Assembly (NCBI GenBank): GCA_963402885.1
Contig: OY727103.1
Span: forward strand, 622,501-686,500
Direction of reading: 5' to 3'
Length of the DNA: 64,000 bases
From: Antedon bifida
Taxonomy: Eukaryota > Echinodermata > Crinoidea > Comatulida > Antedonidae
Position numbers and translations under genes: made by a program. The first letter of the stretch is position 1; the number at the start of each line of letters is the position of its first letter. Positions 43,967-54,934 of this stretch are shown here, piece by piece. The notes beneath the pieces were generated by a model. That model was given only the letters and a program-made list of their open reading frames with translations, was not told the DNA's origin and did no database searches.

Positions 43967-45170
43967 ATGGCTGCATTGCTGCTAAAAAAGCTGACAACAA
44001 AAGCCGAGATTGATAACGCTATCAAGACGACGGAGGACTTGGTTCTTGTGATGCGGTTTGGTCGAGATGAGGAAGCAACTTGTCTACAACTAGATAATAT
44101 TGTAAATTAACAGAATTGTTTACAATCCAATTTCTGACTAATAATAGTTGAAAAAAAAAGAATTCAATCATTTTTTTCCCAGTAGAAACATTTACATTTA
44201 TTTATTTATACTGTACTGTATTTTTAATTTTTTAATTTTTTTTTCAGTCACATTTGACAGTGGGAAACCTGCCACTAATATTTATTGTTATATTTATGTT
44301 CAATATCCATAGAATAACAGATTGTGTTGCTGTGAGACAAAAATAAATACAAAATAGAATAATCATTCGCACATTTATACCCAAAATTAAAATTCAAAAA
44401 CTTTTATTGTCCAATAATATTCATAAACACTAATAAAATTGGAATAAAAGCTGTTGCAGAACCTATTTGGATGAGATATAAAATAAGTTGTTACCCAACA
44501 AATTTGTTTTTATTTCAGCTTGCCAAATCAAATGACGAGCTAGCCAAGATGGCTGCCATCTACATCGTTGACGTTGATACAGTTGATATGTACAAACGCT
44601 ACTTTGATATCACTCTCATCCCGGCCACTATTTTCTTTTTTAATGGAGAACATATCAAGGTGGATTATGGGTAAGTTGTTTTGACCAAAATCACAAAACT
44701 ATAATATGCTTAAAAAAGTGCCACAAATGGCATGTCACATTTGAAACTAGATAGGCACTCGGAGTTCACAAACCTCCACCTAGGCATATGAAAATTTAAT
44801 GACGTGTTCCCATACAGCTATGACAAAAATTGAATCTTTTGACAATCGGGCAATGACTTTTTGAGTAATCCTGCTAACAAATATAGTAAGAAACAAACAC
44901 ACACACTCACAAACACATGATCGACCACATAACCTCTCGGCATTCTAGCAGAGGTAATTAAAGCACCTCATTAATTGTATAATTTCCAATTATTATTATT
45001 ACAGCACACAAGATCATACCAAGTTTATTGGTAGTTTCAAGACAAAGCAAGACTTTATTGACCTGGTTGAGGTCATTTACCGGGGCGCTATGAAGGGGAA
45101 AGTAATGGTGACAAGTCCAATAGACCAGGCTAACATTCCTAAGTATGAATTATTATACAAAGATATATGA
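43967..45170 (+). CDS. TXNL4B: Thioredoxin-like 4B (Dim1 family), three exons, complete
   Basis: Dim1-family thioredoxin-fold protein that in human takes part in pre-mRNA splicing in the nucleus. Exons: 43967-44101, 44519-44670, 45005-45170, together 453 bases or 150 residues (human 149). The protein shows [55 protein letters not shown] and RGAMKGK, and it ends [11 protein letters not shown] against human IPKYDLLYQDI. It is the 4B paralogue and not TXNL4A, judged by the RFGRDED-type motif and the C-terminus. Dim1 proteins lack the CxxC redox site, and none is present here. It lies head to head with ORC5 across about 10 kb of transposons and tail to tail with ZCRB1. Confidence 0.97.
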
Positions 45171-45267
45171 ATCGAGGAATAATTTAGCCAATGTAGAATA
45201 GCAAAAAGCTATACAAAACAACCTTATAGCTACATACTTCTACAATTGTGTAGCAAAAAATTCAATA

Positions 45268-45518
45268 CAAATCTATATGTTTCTCAACTCAAAAATCAGT
45301 TTGATTTTATAATAATAATAATAATAACTGGTACTTGATATAGCGCATTATGCTGAAAGCCTCAATGCGCTTTACATAGACAGAAAAATTTAGAAAATTA
45401 AAAATTCAAAAGGTGGGTTTTGAGGAGAGATTTGAAGACACTGGTGAAAGTTGCCTGACGGATAATGAAATACAAATCTATATGTTTCTCAACTCAAAAA
45501 TCAGTTTGATTTTATAAT
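45268..45518. repeat. 49-bp direct repeat around a 150-bp insert
   Basis: The stretch from ATACAAATCTATATGTTTCT to TTTGATTTTATAAT occurs at 45270-45318 and again at 45471-45519, with no difference that I can see. Between them lie (ATA)n, CTGGTACTTGATATAGCGC, a CTCAATGCGCTTTACATAGA block and GGAGAGATTTGAAGACACTG. The insert resembles repeat tails elsewhere (for example 21824-21925). The flanking repeat is much longer than normal target site duplications. Confidence 0.7.
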
Positions 45519-45762
45519 GAAATTTTCCCCTGTGAATGGTGAATTAAAGCAGAAAATATCAAGGTAGCATAGTTGCCAGATCTGAATTGTTTTAGTATTA
45601 GATAGTTATTTGAATTTATTGAAAAAGGTGTGTACAGTATATAGTGCAGTGGGAAACAGTGAAAAAGTGCAATATTTATATTTTTTTATTCTGATTTAAA
45701 CAGTAATCATGATGTAATGAACTATAAATAGAAACCAACAATCCTTCAAAGGTATATGCATC

Positions 45763-45902
45763 TAAAGCTCTGTCTACACTATCAAACTTTATGTGACAAA
45801 AAAATGTGATGTACCCATATATGGACATGATGATGTCATTTCACTACCGTATTTGGTCACATTTTTTGTTACATAAAGTTTAATAGTGTAGACAGAGCTT
45901 TA
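45763..45902. mobile_element. Palindromic MITE, copy 15
   Basis: CTAAAGCTCTG to CAGAGCTTTAG, between TXNL4B and ZCRB1. Its ends are a perfect complement including the border TA. Confidence 0.9.
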
Positions 45903-46763
45903 GAGGATCTACAAATCTAGTTTAATACATACTATTTTTACTTTAATTTGTACTACTTTATATGCAATGTACATTTGAATGCCGATAAATTGTTCATGTT
46001 TCCATTTTTCTGTACAATATTTACATGTGTGTTAGTGCGTAAAAATGTAATAAATAAGACACAAATTACTATAACTTACTTTGACCGAAGGCAACTTATA
46101 TTTATACATATGATGATCATCCTAGATTAAATGGATCATTGTAATGTTAGAATTATTAAAATGTTTAAGAAAACATTGAGTGTCTTGCAATTGTAGAAAA
46201 TTAAAGTCCCAATTCATTTTTACATTTTTAAAAGGGGAATTAGACTTTAATTTTCTACATTATTGAAATGTTCTAATCATTGAGTTCACCTTCTCAGAAT
46301 ATAAGTATGATAACTTAAGTACAGCAGACTAAAACTTATTCTCTTGCTTATTGTAATACTTAAAAGTACAGTACTCCATAGACACTTAACCTTGAGATCT
46401 TTGTAAAAGTTATGTAATAAATTCATTCCTGAATTAAACTTTGCTTCTTCATTTTTTCTTTTCTGAAATCTCTCAACACATACTCGTTATGCCGATCTTA
46501 AATAGCCATGTAATTGCTGTAATTCCTCCGATCCACCTGTAACTCTTAATAAAATCCAGTTTTAATGCTCTTAGTCAAGACACGTTTGGAGTATTAGTTC
46601 TAAGTCGCATTCAATTTCTTCAAGTTCTCTCTCGCCATCAATTACTTACAGTATGCTTTACCTTTCCTGCATGGCTTAACTTGGCTCCAAGGAGTAGTTG
46701 GTCTCCATCTCCAGACACTGGTTTCTAAGGAGTAGTTAGTCTCCATCTCCAGACATTGGTCCT

Positions 46764-49180
46764 TCAATCTCCATCTCCAAGTTCTTCCTCATCACTAAAG
46801 TATGCACTCGTCTTAACCTTCAACTTTTTCTTACTTGGCTCATAGTTACTGGTTTGACCTTTTTCTCTCAAATCATACTAAAAAAAATGTAGTACAATTG
46901 ACACATGAAGATGCACTGATACATTTTCTTTCAAATGTGTTTTTTAAATTGTAAAATGTACTGTTTTGCTATGTTTTCTCCTAAGGAAGAAAAACCATAG
47001 AATTTGATTTGAATGTAATGAGACCATTATACAGTACACTACTATAAAGGATTTAGAGGTTAATCTCAGATACCATTTTGATATCAATGTATAGCCTCCT
47101 TTAGAGGATAATCCCTCATAGCATTAGTACCTGACTTTCACATGACTTTTAATGTTACATATTTGTAGAAATAAATCAAACCAAAATTAAGACAATAAGA
47201 GATGAAAACTGACTTTAATATGAACTATGACCTTACTATGACCTATGACCTTACCTCATAACTGATAGCTGCACTTAAGCTATCTAAAGCTGGATCTTCT
47301 CCTTCCTCCTCATCTTCTTCCTCTTCTCTGAAAACAAACACAATATTTATTTAAAATGTAGAATATTGGTATACTAGTGAGTGAGTAAAGCTCTGTCTAC
47401 ACTATCAAAGTAGTTTGACAAAAAAGGTGCGATGTGCCAAAATATGGTAGTGATATGACATCATCATGTCCATGGCCACATCATTTTTTTGTCACATAAA
47501 ATTTGATAGTGTAGACAGAGCTTAATCTCTCCTACTTACTCTATTTCCCATGGTTCAGCGGGTCGGCCAGTTCCTTTCCTTTTTCTATGCTTTCCATCTT
47601 TTTCTTTCTTCTTTGGCGGTGGTTCCCGTTCTCCTAAAGAGTTAGTGGGGCAACGGTAACTAAGATGTCCCTCAGCCTAAAAAAACAATTCAATAAACTA
47701 TATTTAGAAATGAGGTCACTGTATAATCCTTTTTTCTAACAATTAATTCACAAGGAATTTTATCTTGACATACATTGTACAAGATAAATAATCCATGCAA
47801 GTTTCATTTATTATCACTAGCAATCCAGATGAGCCACTATTACTGCAGGAGTGATACATTTGACAGTCATTATACAATAGAATTTCTACTCAATCCGTCA
47901 TGCAATTTGAAAGCCTTTTGGGCATAAAGATGTTTAAAAGAGTGCAATATAGTATGCATCACATACCCCACATTCATAGCACCTGGACTTATCAGGGTAA
48001 TTCTTGCGTCGAATGAACTCTGATGCTCTTCCGTTGTCTGTTGCCATGTTACACTTCCATTTTCTACCAAACAACTAAAAAAAGAACAACTCCTTTTAAG
48101 CAAAATAATATGGAAAGCACGGTATATGATTTAACAATGTAAACTATAGGGAGACAACCAAGATTGATGTGTTTTGTTTTATTTGTATTGAACTTATGTT
48201 TATATTAATTATGAATAATAAAATGAATTAATCAGGTTTTTTTATAGTACTTTTTAATGATCTTAATAGCCTTGTACTTACTACTCTATCTTTTTGAATG
48301 CAATACATCAACTCCAGTGGTGTAATGTAGAGACCTGAGGCCCCTGATTTAGGAATCCTAAGTGGTCCTCCAACGCTGAGGCCTCGGGCGTTTTTAGCTT
48401 TTCTCTACATTTTAATGGCTGTTTTTTTCTCTGGGCACTGCCCCCCCCCCCCCCCCCCATAAGCTCTGGGGCCCTGGGTTTAGCCAGTGAGCGCTCATAC
48501 AGTAGCTGTTACGCCACTGATCCGACTCCTCAACCCTCCTTTCCAAGGAGTGAACCCAGTTTTACATACCTCTTTACCATTGATTGCCTTCACTGCTTTG
48601 AGGGCGCTTTCTTTGTCCATAAAAAGAACAAAAGCAATTCCTTTACTTCGTCTTTGATCTTTATCCTTCACAACCGTTACCCTGAAAAATATTTAAATTT
48701 CTCAAAACCATCAATATTGTATCATTATTATGTAGCTTGGTGGTTAACATGCTTGCGCTCCAATCTAAAGGTTGTGGGTTCAATCCTGACCTAGTGCTAG
48801 GGTTGTAACTCACGACTCTTTCAACCCCACTCCCTAATCCTTAAATGAGACTTAGTTTATAAGCACGATAAATTATAAAATTATTATAAAATAAGTTATC
48901 CATTCTGTAATTAGGGAGTTACTCGCTGTTCATTTTATTAAATTTTTTTTTATTATTATTTTTTTAAATTTATTTTTTTTGTATTTATTATTTATTTTGT
49001 TTTTTTGTTGGATGCGTATGAAATAAAATAAATAATATTATTACTTGTCCCATTTATAACAACTTACTTGACGACTCGCCCAAACTTTTCAAATATCTTA
49101 TGAAGGTCATTATTTGTCAGTGAGAAAGGCAAGTTGGACACGTAGACAGTTGTTTTACTTGGTGCCAATCCACCACTCAT
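46764..49180 (-). CDS. ZCRB1: Zinc finger CCHC and RNA-binding motif protein 1, six coding exons
   Basis: Component of the minor (U12-type) U11/U12 snRNP in vertebrates, where it acts in splicing of rare introns. Coding exons: 49068-49180, 48570-48681, 47967-48074, 47540-47676, 47255-47327, 46764-46877; 657 bases, 218 residues (human 217). The N-terminal RRM has RNP2 VYVSNLP and RNP1 KGIAFVLF. It is followed by [14 protein letters not shown] and a CCHC knuckle [14 protein letters not shown] split between exons 3 and 4. A Lys-rich stretch, an acidic stretch ([18 protein letters not shown]) and a final [13 protein letters not shown] follow, as in human [11 protein letters not shown]. The start [19 protein letters not shown] is almost the same as human. 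A 5' UTR acceptor lies at 49243, so an upstream non-coding exon is expected. Confidence 0.97.
47386..47524. mobile_element. Palindromic MITE, copy 16
   Basis: In the intron between ZCRB1 exons 4 and 5. Its right border lies 15 bases from the donor of exon 4. Confidence 0.88.
48315..48519. mobile_element. hAT-like MITE with a poly-C run
   Basis: Ends are CAGTGGTGTAATG (48315) and, inverted, CAGTGGCGTAACAGC (48519). The length is about 205 bp with no coding capacity, and it lies in a ZCRB1 intron. It has an internal run of 20 C (48441-48460). The flanks ATCAACTC and ATCCGACTC may be a worn 8-bp target duplication. CAGTGG-type ends and 8-bp duplications are usual in hAT elements. Confidence 0.6.
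48733..48905 (+). repeat. tRNA-derived SINE (SINE-C)
   Basis: The head reads TAGCTTGGTGGTTAACATGC (A box TAGCTTGGTGG) and GGTTCAATCC (B box). A body with CTAGGGTTGTAACTCACGAC and TGAGACTTAGTTTATAAGCA follows, ending in an AT-rich tail. An inverted relative is at 10125-10262. It lies in a ZCRB1 intron. Confidence 0.7.
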
Positions 49181-49515
49181 GTTTCAATGCAATGGCTGTC
49201 CACTACTAATTAATATTGACAGACCTCCCTGAGTAAATGTTACTGAAAAAAAAATTAATCTTTTATCTTTTATTTTTATTCACATTTTATCATTTAAATT
49301 ATTATTATTATTAATATTATTATAACAAATTTGTTATTAAATATATATAACAAACATAGCTAGAGGCTGGACTAAAACATTCTATTAACAGCACATCACA
49401 TTTTATGAATATACTACTAGTTTAGGCTAGGCCTAGCCTAATTAAGTTGGTCAACGTCAAGCCATCCTGTTGTGGCCTCCTAGCTAGTACGTAGAGTTGT
49501 TGTGCCTGTCTGTGT

Positions 49516-51474
49516 GGGATCCAGTCAAGTCGCCCCATCGCAAAGTCGCCTCATACAAAGTCGCCCAATACAAAGTCGCCCCATCGCAAAGTCGCCCCAA
49601 AACAAAGTCGCCCCGGCACAGTCGCCCCATCGCAAAGTCGCCCCATTACAAAGTCGCCCCAACGCAAAGTCGCCCCAACGCAAAGTCGCCCCATCGCAAA
49701 GTCGCCCACGGTTTTATTTCGGTATGATTATGAAGCGCCGCCGCTAGTAGTACGCTGTAGTCGGTTGCGTTTGATATCGATTGCGTTGTTACTTTGGTCG
49801 CGCTAAATGTCGTATACATTATAATGTTTATCCTACTTATATACATAATTTGTGTTTTAATTTTTATTTTACAGGTTTTAATGGAGTGATGTGCTTTTTA
49901 AAAATCATTAAAGAAATATAGTCCCTTGTTTGAAAGTTCTAAAAAGATTATCCCTGATTTATAGTTTAAAATGTTAATTTAATATGATTTGAAAATTAGT
50001 TACCAGAGCCACAATTACGAATCTTTCTTCAACCTACGCGTGGATACCAGCTCATTTTTAGGATAATATAATAAATGTATAAATGTGTAGTAGGCCTTCG
50101 TATAGATTTACAGTAGTTAAAACAATAACAGTGTTGTAAGACAATGAGTGTTATAGGCTACTTATTGATCATTTTGCATTTATTGACAAGTTATGTGTCT
50201 TAATTTTATAATGACTTTTCAAAATGAAGAAAAAAAAAAAAAATTCATCGCCGATATGATTGTTTTACATGCAGGTATTTTAGTAAAATTTAAAACGCTA
50301 CATTTTGACCATGGAAAAACCATCGTACAGTATCGTGTGCGTGTTTTTTAAAAAGGGGAATCCCCGACGGTCAGCAGAAAGACGTAGCAGCTGTGAGGAA
50401 ACAGATACCAGAAGGCGCAGCTCCGATTGGTTTATATGCCTAATAAATATCCTCATATCGGGTGTATATTTAATTTTAAATTAAACAAGACAGTGAAGAG
50501 GCACGGAATAATACGTACACGGACGTACGACGAATACACACACGCACGTCATCATTTACGACATATAGTGGTAATATGATGCAATTTTATATAATGATGG
50601 GATTGCCTTTCCAGGCTTAGAATCAATGTTCATTGTAATACTATGTATATAATAGTAAACTGAATGTTTATAAATAAATTGTTTTACGTAATTTGTTGCA
50701 TATAAAATAAAAGACACAGACGCAGCCTACGTTTCCTATAAAATATTTTTTCACATTTAAATAATTATAATACTATAATCTTAAACTATGTTTACAAATT
50801 GTCATTTTTTTAAGGCACACATCTTTCTCATCATACTGACCTGTAAAATAAAAACAAAAATCAATTATTAATATAGGCCTAATAATAATAATAAATATTC
50901 ATCGACCAAAGTAAAAATAATCTAGATCGTATAACATTATTTTATCGCGACCAAAATTAAACGCGACCGATTTCGAACGCGACTGATATCATCGTAAAAC
51001 TCCGGCGGGGTTTCCCCATCTTCAGATGGTGCGTTGTAGTGCGACAACGGCGGAGTAATTACGGGGGTTTCCCTCTGGTAAGCTAGCACGTTAGTGCGAC
51101 CGCGGAGTGATTAGTCGGGGTTTCCTCTCTGATGATGGGGGTGCGTGCCGATCGTGTAACCTGAGACTACATGGCGGGGCTTCCCCTTTTATGCATACAC
51201 GTTCCGTGTTATTTTGTGTATCATTGCGACATTTTACGCACTTGTAAACTATTTTTTAACGTTTTGGGGCGACTTTGCGATAGGGCGACTTTGTGATGGG
51301 GCGACTTTGCGATGGGGCGACTTTGCGTTGGGGCGACTTTGCGATGGGGCGACTTTGCGATGGGGCGACTGTGTCGGGGCGACTTTGTTTTGGGGCGACT
51401 TTGCGATGGGGCGACTGTGTAAGGGGCGACTTTGTATGGGGCGACTTTGCGATGGGGCGACTTGACTAGCATCC
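49516..51474. mobile_element. Non-autonomous DNA transposon with repeat-built TIRs (element 2)
   Basis: Flanked by an exact 8-bp direct repeat GTCTGTGT (49508-49515 and 51475-51482). The ends start GGAT-C-AGTCAAGTCGCCCC and are built of 12-14 tandem 16-mers, AAAGTCGCCCCATCGC and variants, at 49525-49712 (+) and inverted at 51265-51466. Inside these lies a second inverted-repeat layer with GGTCGCG and GATATC-AT motifs like the ends of element 1 (about 49757-49900 against 50830-51000). The centre shares GTGCGTGTTTTTTAAAAAGG, a GGCGCA-CTCC block and an AAAAGACACA block with element 1, so the two are relatives. There is no transposase. Long frames rich in VAPSQSRP-type repeats are artefacts of the 16-mer. 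Confidence 0.88.
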
Positions 51475-51635
51475 GTCTGTGTCTCCTAGCTAGCTAGCCT
51501 AGGGCCTAGCCTACTTCGGTCTAAACTATAGGCCTAGGCCTATAAATCTACCAGTGTGGTTTGTCGTTTTACTTTTAGTAGATTAAAATATTACATAATG
51601 CCTTAATATCATAATAAGATGATGCAGTAACTCAC

Positions 51636-51710
51636 CTAGGCCCAACTAGACTCAAAAGTTGTTGTAAATGTCAGCGAGAGAAAAAAGAGAAGCATGACGA
51701 CTGCATGAAA
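51636..51710 (-). promoter_or_regulatory. Probable non-coding first exon of ZCRB1
   Basis: Minus-strand donor GCCTAG|GTGAGT (GT at 51634-51635) lies upstream of ZCRB1. The matching acceptor TTTTTTTTTCAG|TAACATT is at 49243, 62 bases before the start codon. Splicing them gives a 2.4-kb 5' UTR intron that contains the element at 49516-51474. The right edge is a guess. I see no other gene that would use this donor. Confidence 0.5.
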
Positions 51711-54700
51711 TATGAAAAAAAACAAAACACTTTATGATATTACACTAAACTATAGAGGGCAGTACTATAAATTAAAATCACAGCCTGCATAATAATTATG
51801 ATGGTTCGGATTAAAATCTTTTTTTTTTTTTAAAGTTGTTTTCTTGATAAACATAACACAAGTCACTTAGGCCTAATGAAAAAGTTGACGAACGAAAATT
51901 CGCGATTAATTATCTTATTTTTAATAGAACTATAAATATAATAATAAAATAATCAAATTATTCCAAATATGGCGATTTAAAAATAAAGCACCATAACAGT
52001 TCAGAATTAGTTTCGACAATCCGCCTCACAAGTATTGAACATTTTTGAATTTAAATTTTAAGAGGACTTTATAAATAATAAATAATGAATAATTTTAAAC
52101 TTGTATATATTTCTGAATTTCTATTAATTTGATCTAATAATAATCATTAATTTAAAATTTGTGCATATTATATTTTTGTATGATGTTTTAATTGGTTTTT
52201 TTTATGTCAATTTTAGTATAGGCCTATTAGTTTTATATCTTTATCTCGGTTTTTGTTGTTGTACCTTTTGTAAACTCATAAGATTTTCAACTTTTGTTGC
52301 ATTTTGAGTGTTATACCAAATAAATAAAAAAATAAAAAAAAAATAAATAAAAATCATTCTTACCCGTCTATTTTTTATTTTAACAATAGTATAACATGTA
52401 GTGGTATTTTATAAATAGTTTTTACCATTTTCATAAAGTCAACATTTTACTTTTTATCTATTTTAATCTGGTTAATTTTTTGGGTTTTTTTTTTTTGTGT
52501 GTTTAATTAATGTATTTTATATGATATTGCCAAAAGAACGTCAAATTTCCAGACAGATTGTAAACATTGCGTGTGACAAAGCCTATCTATTTCCGCTACT
52601 CCCCTGTTATACTTATATTATGTTTGTTTTTTGCTATGTAGAAAGATTTAAAATAAATAAATAAATAAATAAATAAATAAATCAAACGTGATGATTTGTT
52701 TAAAGCTACTGTAGAACTATGCAAATCTAGGGGAATTTTATTTTTGTAATTCGCTGAATCGGATATATGTCCCTGGAATCTACTTGCAGGTAATGAGGTA
52801 ATACGTAGTGGAAGGACAGAAATAACTTAAGTTAGTTTACTTAACTTAAGTAAACTACAGCCATGTGCCTTAAACTCCTTAATTACAATTGATTAATATC
52901 AAATAACTAATTATCAATATCATTTAATTTTCATTTCAAGTAACATTTATTTCCTCCTCTAAATAAAACCTAAACATTAATTTTTGACAAAAATAAAGTA
53001 TTGAAAATAATAATTAATATACTTTTGCTTCAAAATAAAAAAGCTAAAACGAAGAGGCTGAGCCCTAAAAGTTAGACATCAACAATTGACACTTGTGGCG
53101 GGCAAGCCATGTACAATAAATGTAGTAATGTAAAAAAAACATATGATCATAAATCAGTATGTTATATAATCAAACATAAACAGTTTAACATAAATGATAG
53201 GCGACACAGTAGCCTAGAACCCCCTTTGGGACACTCACTAGGCCCACAGGTGATAGGCCTACCATCACCGTGAAACAAACGAGTACGAGAGTGGGAACCA
53301 GCTACACAGAGAGGCTTTTGCCTTCTGAAGTGTTGATGTAACATAATAGTTAGCTAATTCTATTTTAGAATTAAAACATTTGAATGTTATACATATTCCA
53401 ATGGAAACATAGAGTCCCGTGTACGTGCAAATGTAAAGCCTACTATCAACTTTTTGTGACATTTATTGTAAATCATGAATGTGAAACCGTGTTTTCTTGA
53501 GTGATAATATTGGTGATATGTCGAGTGATAGCTGTCTTTTAATCGACGACCAAGGCATCGTCCTAAATGACAGGATGATTCAATGTTTCTTGAAAGTAAA
53601 CCATATCTAATAATTAAGTTCCCATGTTCGTTCATGTATTGTTTGGAATTACCCACAGAGATATTTATAATTTAGGCCTACCCTGTTCTATTTTTAGTAT
53701 ATCTACAGGAAGAGACGTTTACTTGCGTATTAGTTATTAGCGAAACAGAAAACGGAGGTGAATAATCTAGTATTGCTATGTTTAACATTCGTATTGTTTA
53801 TATAAATGGGGTTGAAATCCTGGATATTTGAATGAGTGTCTATAGAATAATTCCCAGGATTCTCCCAGAATTATTCCGAATTGTCCGACACGGAAAGTAA
53901 GTTTTCTGATGATTGACTACCACCACCACTATCCGGCAACAATTATGTTCAATTTTCTATTTCGTAATATTAATGTATGTTTTTACTCTATAAGAGCAGG
54001 TGAACTCAATGATTATAATTTTCTTTTTTTTATTTTATTCATTTCGGCAATAAACATAAAATAATAATTACAAAAACATAGAAATATATATATATATATA
54101 TGAAGTACAAGACACGAAGCCGAGGAGAGACAAAAGCATTAAACAAAATGCTGTCACCGGTAAGGTGTGTCTCTCCAACACAAAAATTACAAAAAAAACC
54201 AAGAATATATACAAAATAACATAGATTTAAAAAGTTAAAAAGTTTCTCTCCGACATTTAAAATATAGCTTTAGAGATAATTTAAAATTAATAAATGAACC
54301 ATTAACAAAAATATCGCGAATCTCATTGGGTATGGAATTCCAAGTTCTAGTGAATCTGTTCGGGATGCAAAATTTTAAAATATCATTACTGGAGCGAAGA
54401 TGCTTGAAAGTGGGAGTATCATGACGATTATTAACTATGAGTAAATTATAAATAATAGATCTTTGATGATAAAGTAAAACATTGCAAACATATAGAACAG
54501 TATAACAATCTCTAATAGCGATTGTGGATGGGATATCAAGAGTGTCTTCATTATTTCGTAATATTAATGTATCTATAAGAAAAACCAGTGACGAATCACG
54601 CGCGCGCGTTATAAGGAGTATTTAGTAGCCTATTGGAGAATAGGCCTACTACACTTTATGATAAAAAAACAATAACAGAAAAAGAGAAACGTGACAGGAA

Positions 54701-54934
54701 GCTGAAAGAGCTATGTAAAAGGTCTGGACAGAAAAAAGTACATGTTACAAGGAGATACGTCAGCAAAAATCTATTGAATCTGATTGGTTAATAGGACTTC
54801 TAAAAAAAATAGCGGAAGAGATGAAAATAAACTACTCGGGTATTTCCATTAGCGGAATCGTCTTAATATTTATTTAAAAGGTAAATGTTCCTGTCGCCGC
54901 AGCAGATCAACTTTACTTCTGAACGGACTTGAAG
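51711..54934. other. ZCRB1-otopetrin intergenic region
   Basis: AT-rich, with (AAAT)n and (AATA)n runs (52320-52350 and 52648-52681), a LINE-like tail at about 52190-52350, and the truncated LINE at 53979-54552. The rest (52690-53950) shows nothing I can name. The otopetrin promoter should lie in the last few hundred bases; a CGCGCGCG block is at 54599-54606. Confidence 0.5.
53979..54552 (-). mobile_element. 5'-truncated LINE (non-LTR retrotransposon)
   Basis: The minus strand encodes the C-terminal end of a reverse-transcriptase ORF: TPTFKHLRSS, FCIPNRFTRTWNSIPNEIRD and LSLKLYFKCRRETF, then a stop near 54243. The R-x-x-x-WN-x-(L/I)P pattern and the FK-L-Y-F ending are typical of non-LTR ORF2 C-termini. 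A 3' UTR with GGAGAGACACACCTTACCGG and AATAAAATAAAA follows to the left. A 20-bp direct repeat, ATTTCGTAATATTAATGTAT, flanks it (53959-53978 and 54553-54572). About 45 bases lie between the A/T tail and the left repeat copy. The family cannot be settled from so short a piece. Confidence 0.8.

Larger units (their letters stand above)
45171..46763. other. TXNL4B-ZCRB1 convergent intergenic region
   Basis: Both genes end into this stretch. It holds a 200-bp insertion flanked by a 49-bp direct repeat (45268-45518), one MITE (45763-45902), an AT-rich inverted pair around 46195-46270 (TAGAAAATTAAAGTC and GACTTTAATTTTCTA) and a twofold 36-bp repeat just past the ZCRB1 stop (GGAGTAGTTGGTCTCCATCT and its copy, 46691-46765). 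No gene was seen. Confidence 0.6.

Noticed and set aside
49497-51472. Long frames rich in KVAPSQSRP or GRLCDGATL repeats
   Set aside because: They are translations of the 16-bp subterminal repeat in both directions, not genes.
54929-54934. TTG codon as the otopetrin start
   Set aside because: An ATG lies two codons further on and follows an in-frame stop; non-ATG initiation is not needed in an animal gene.
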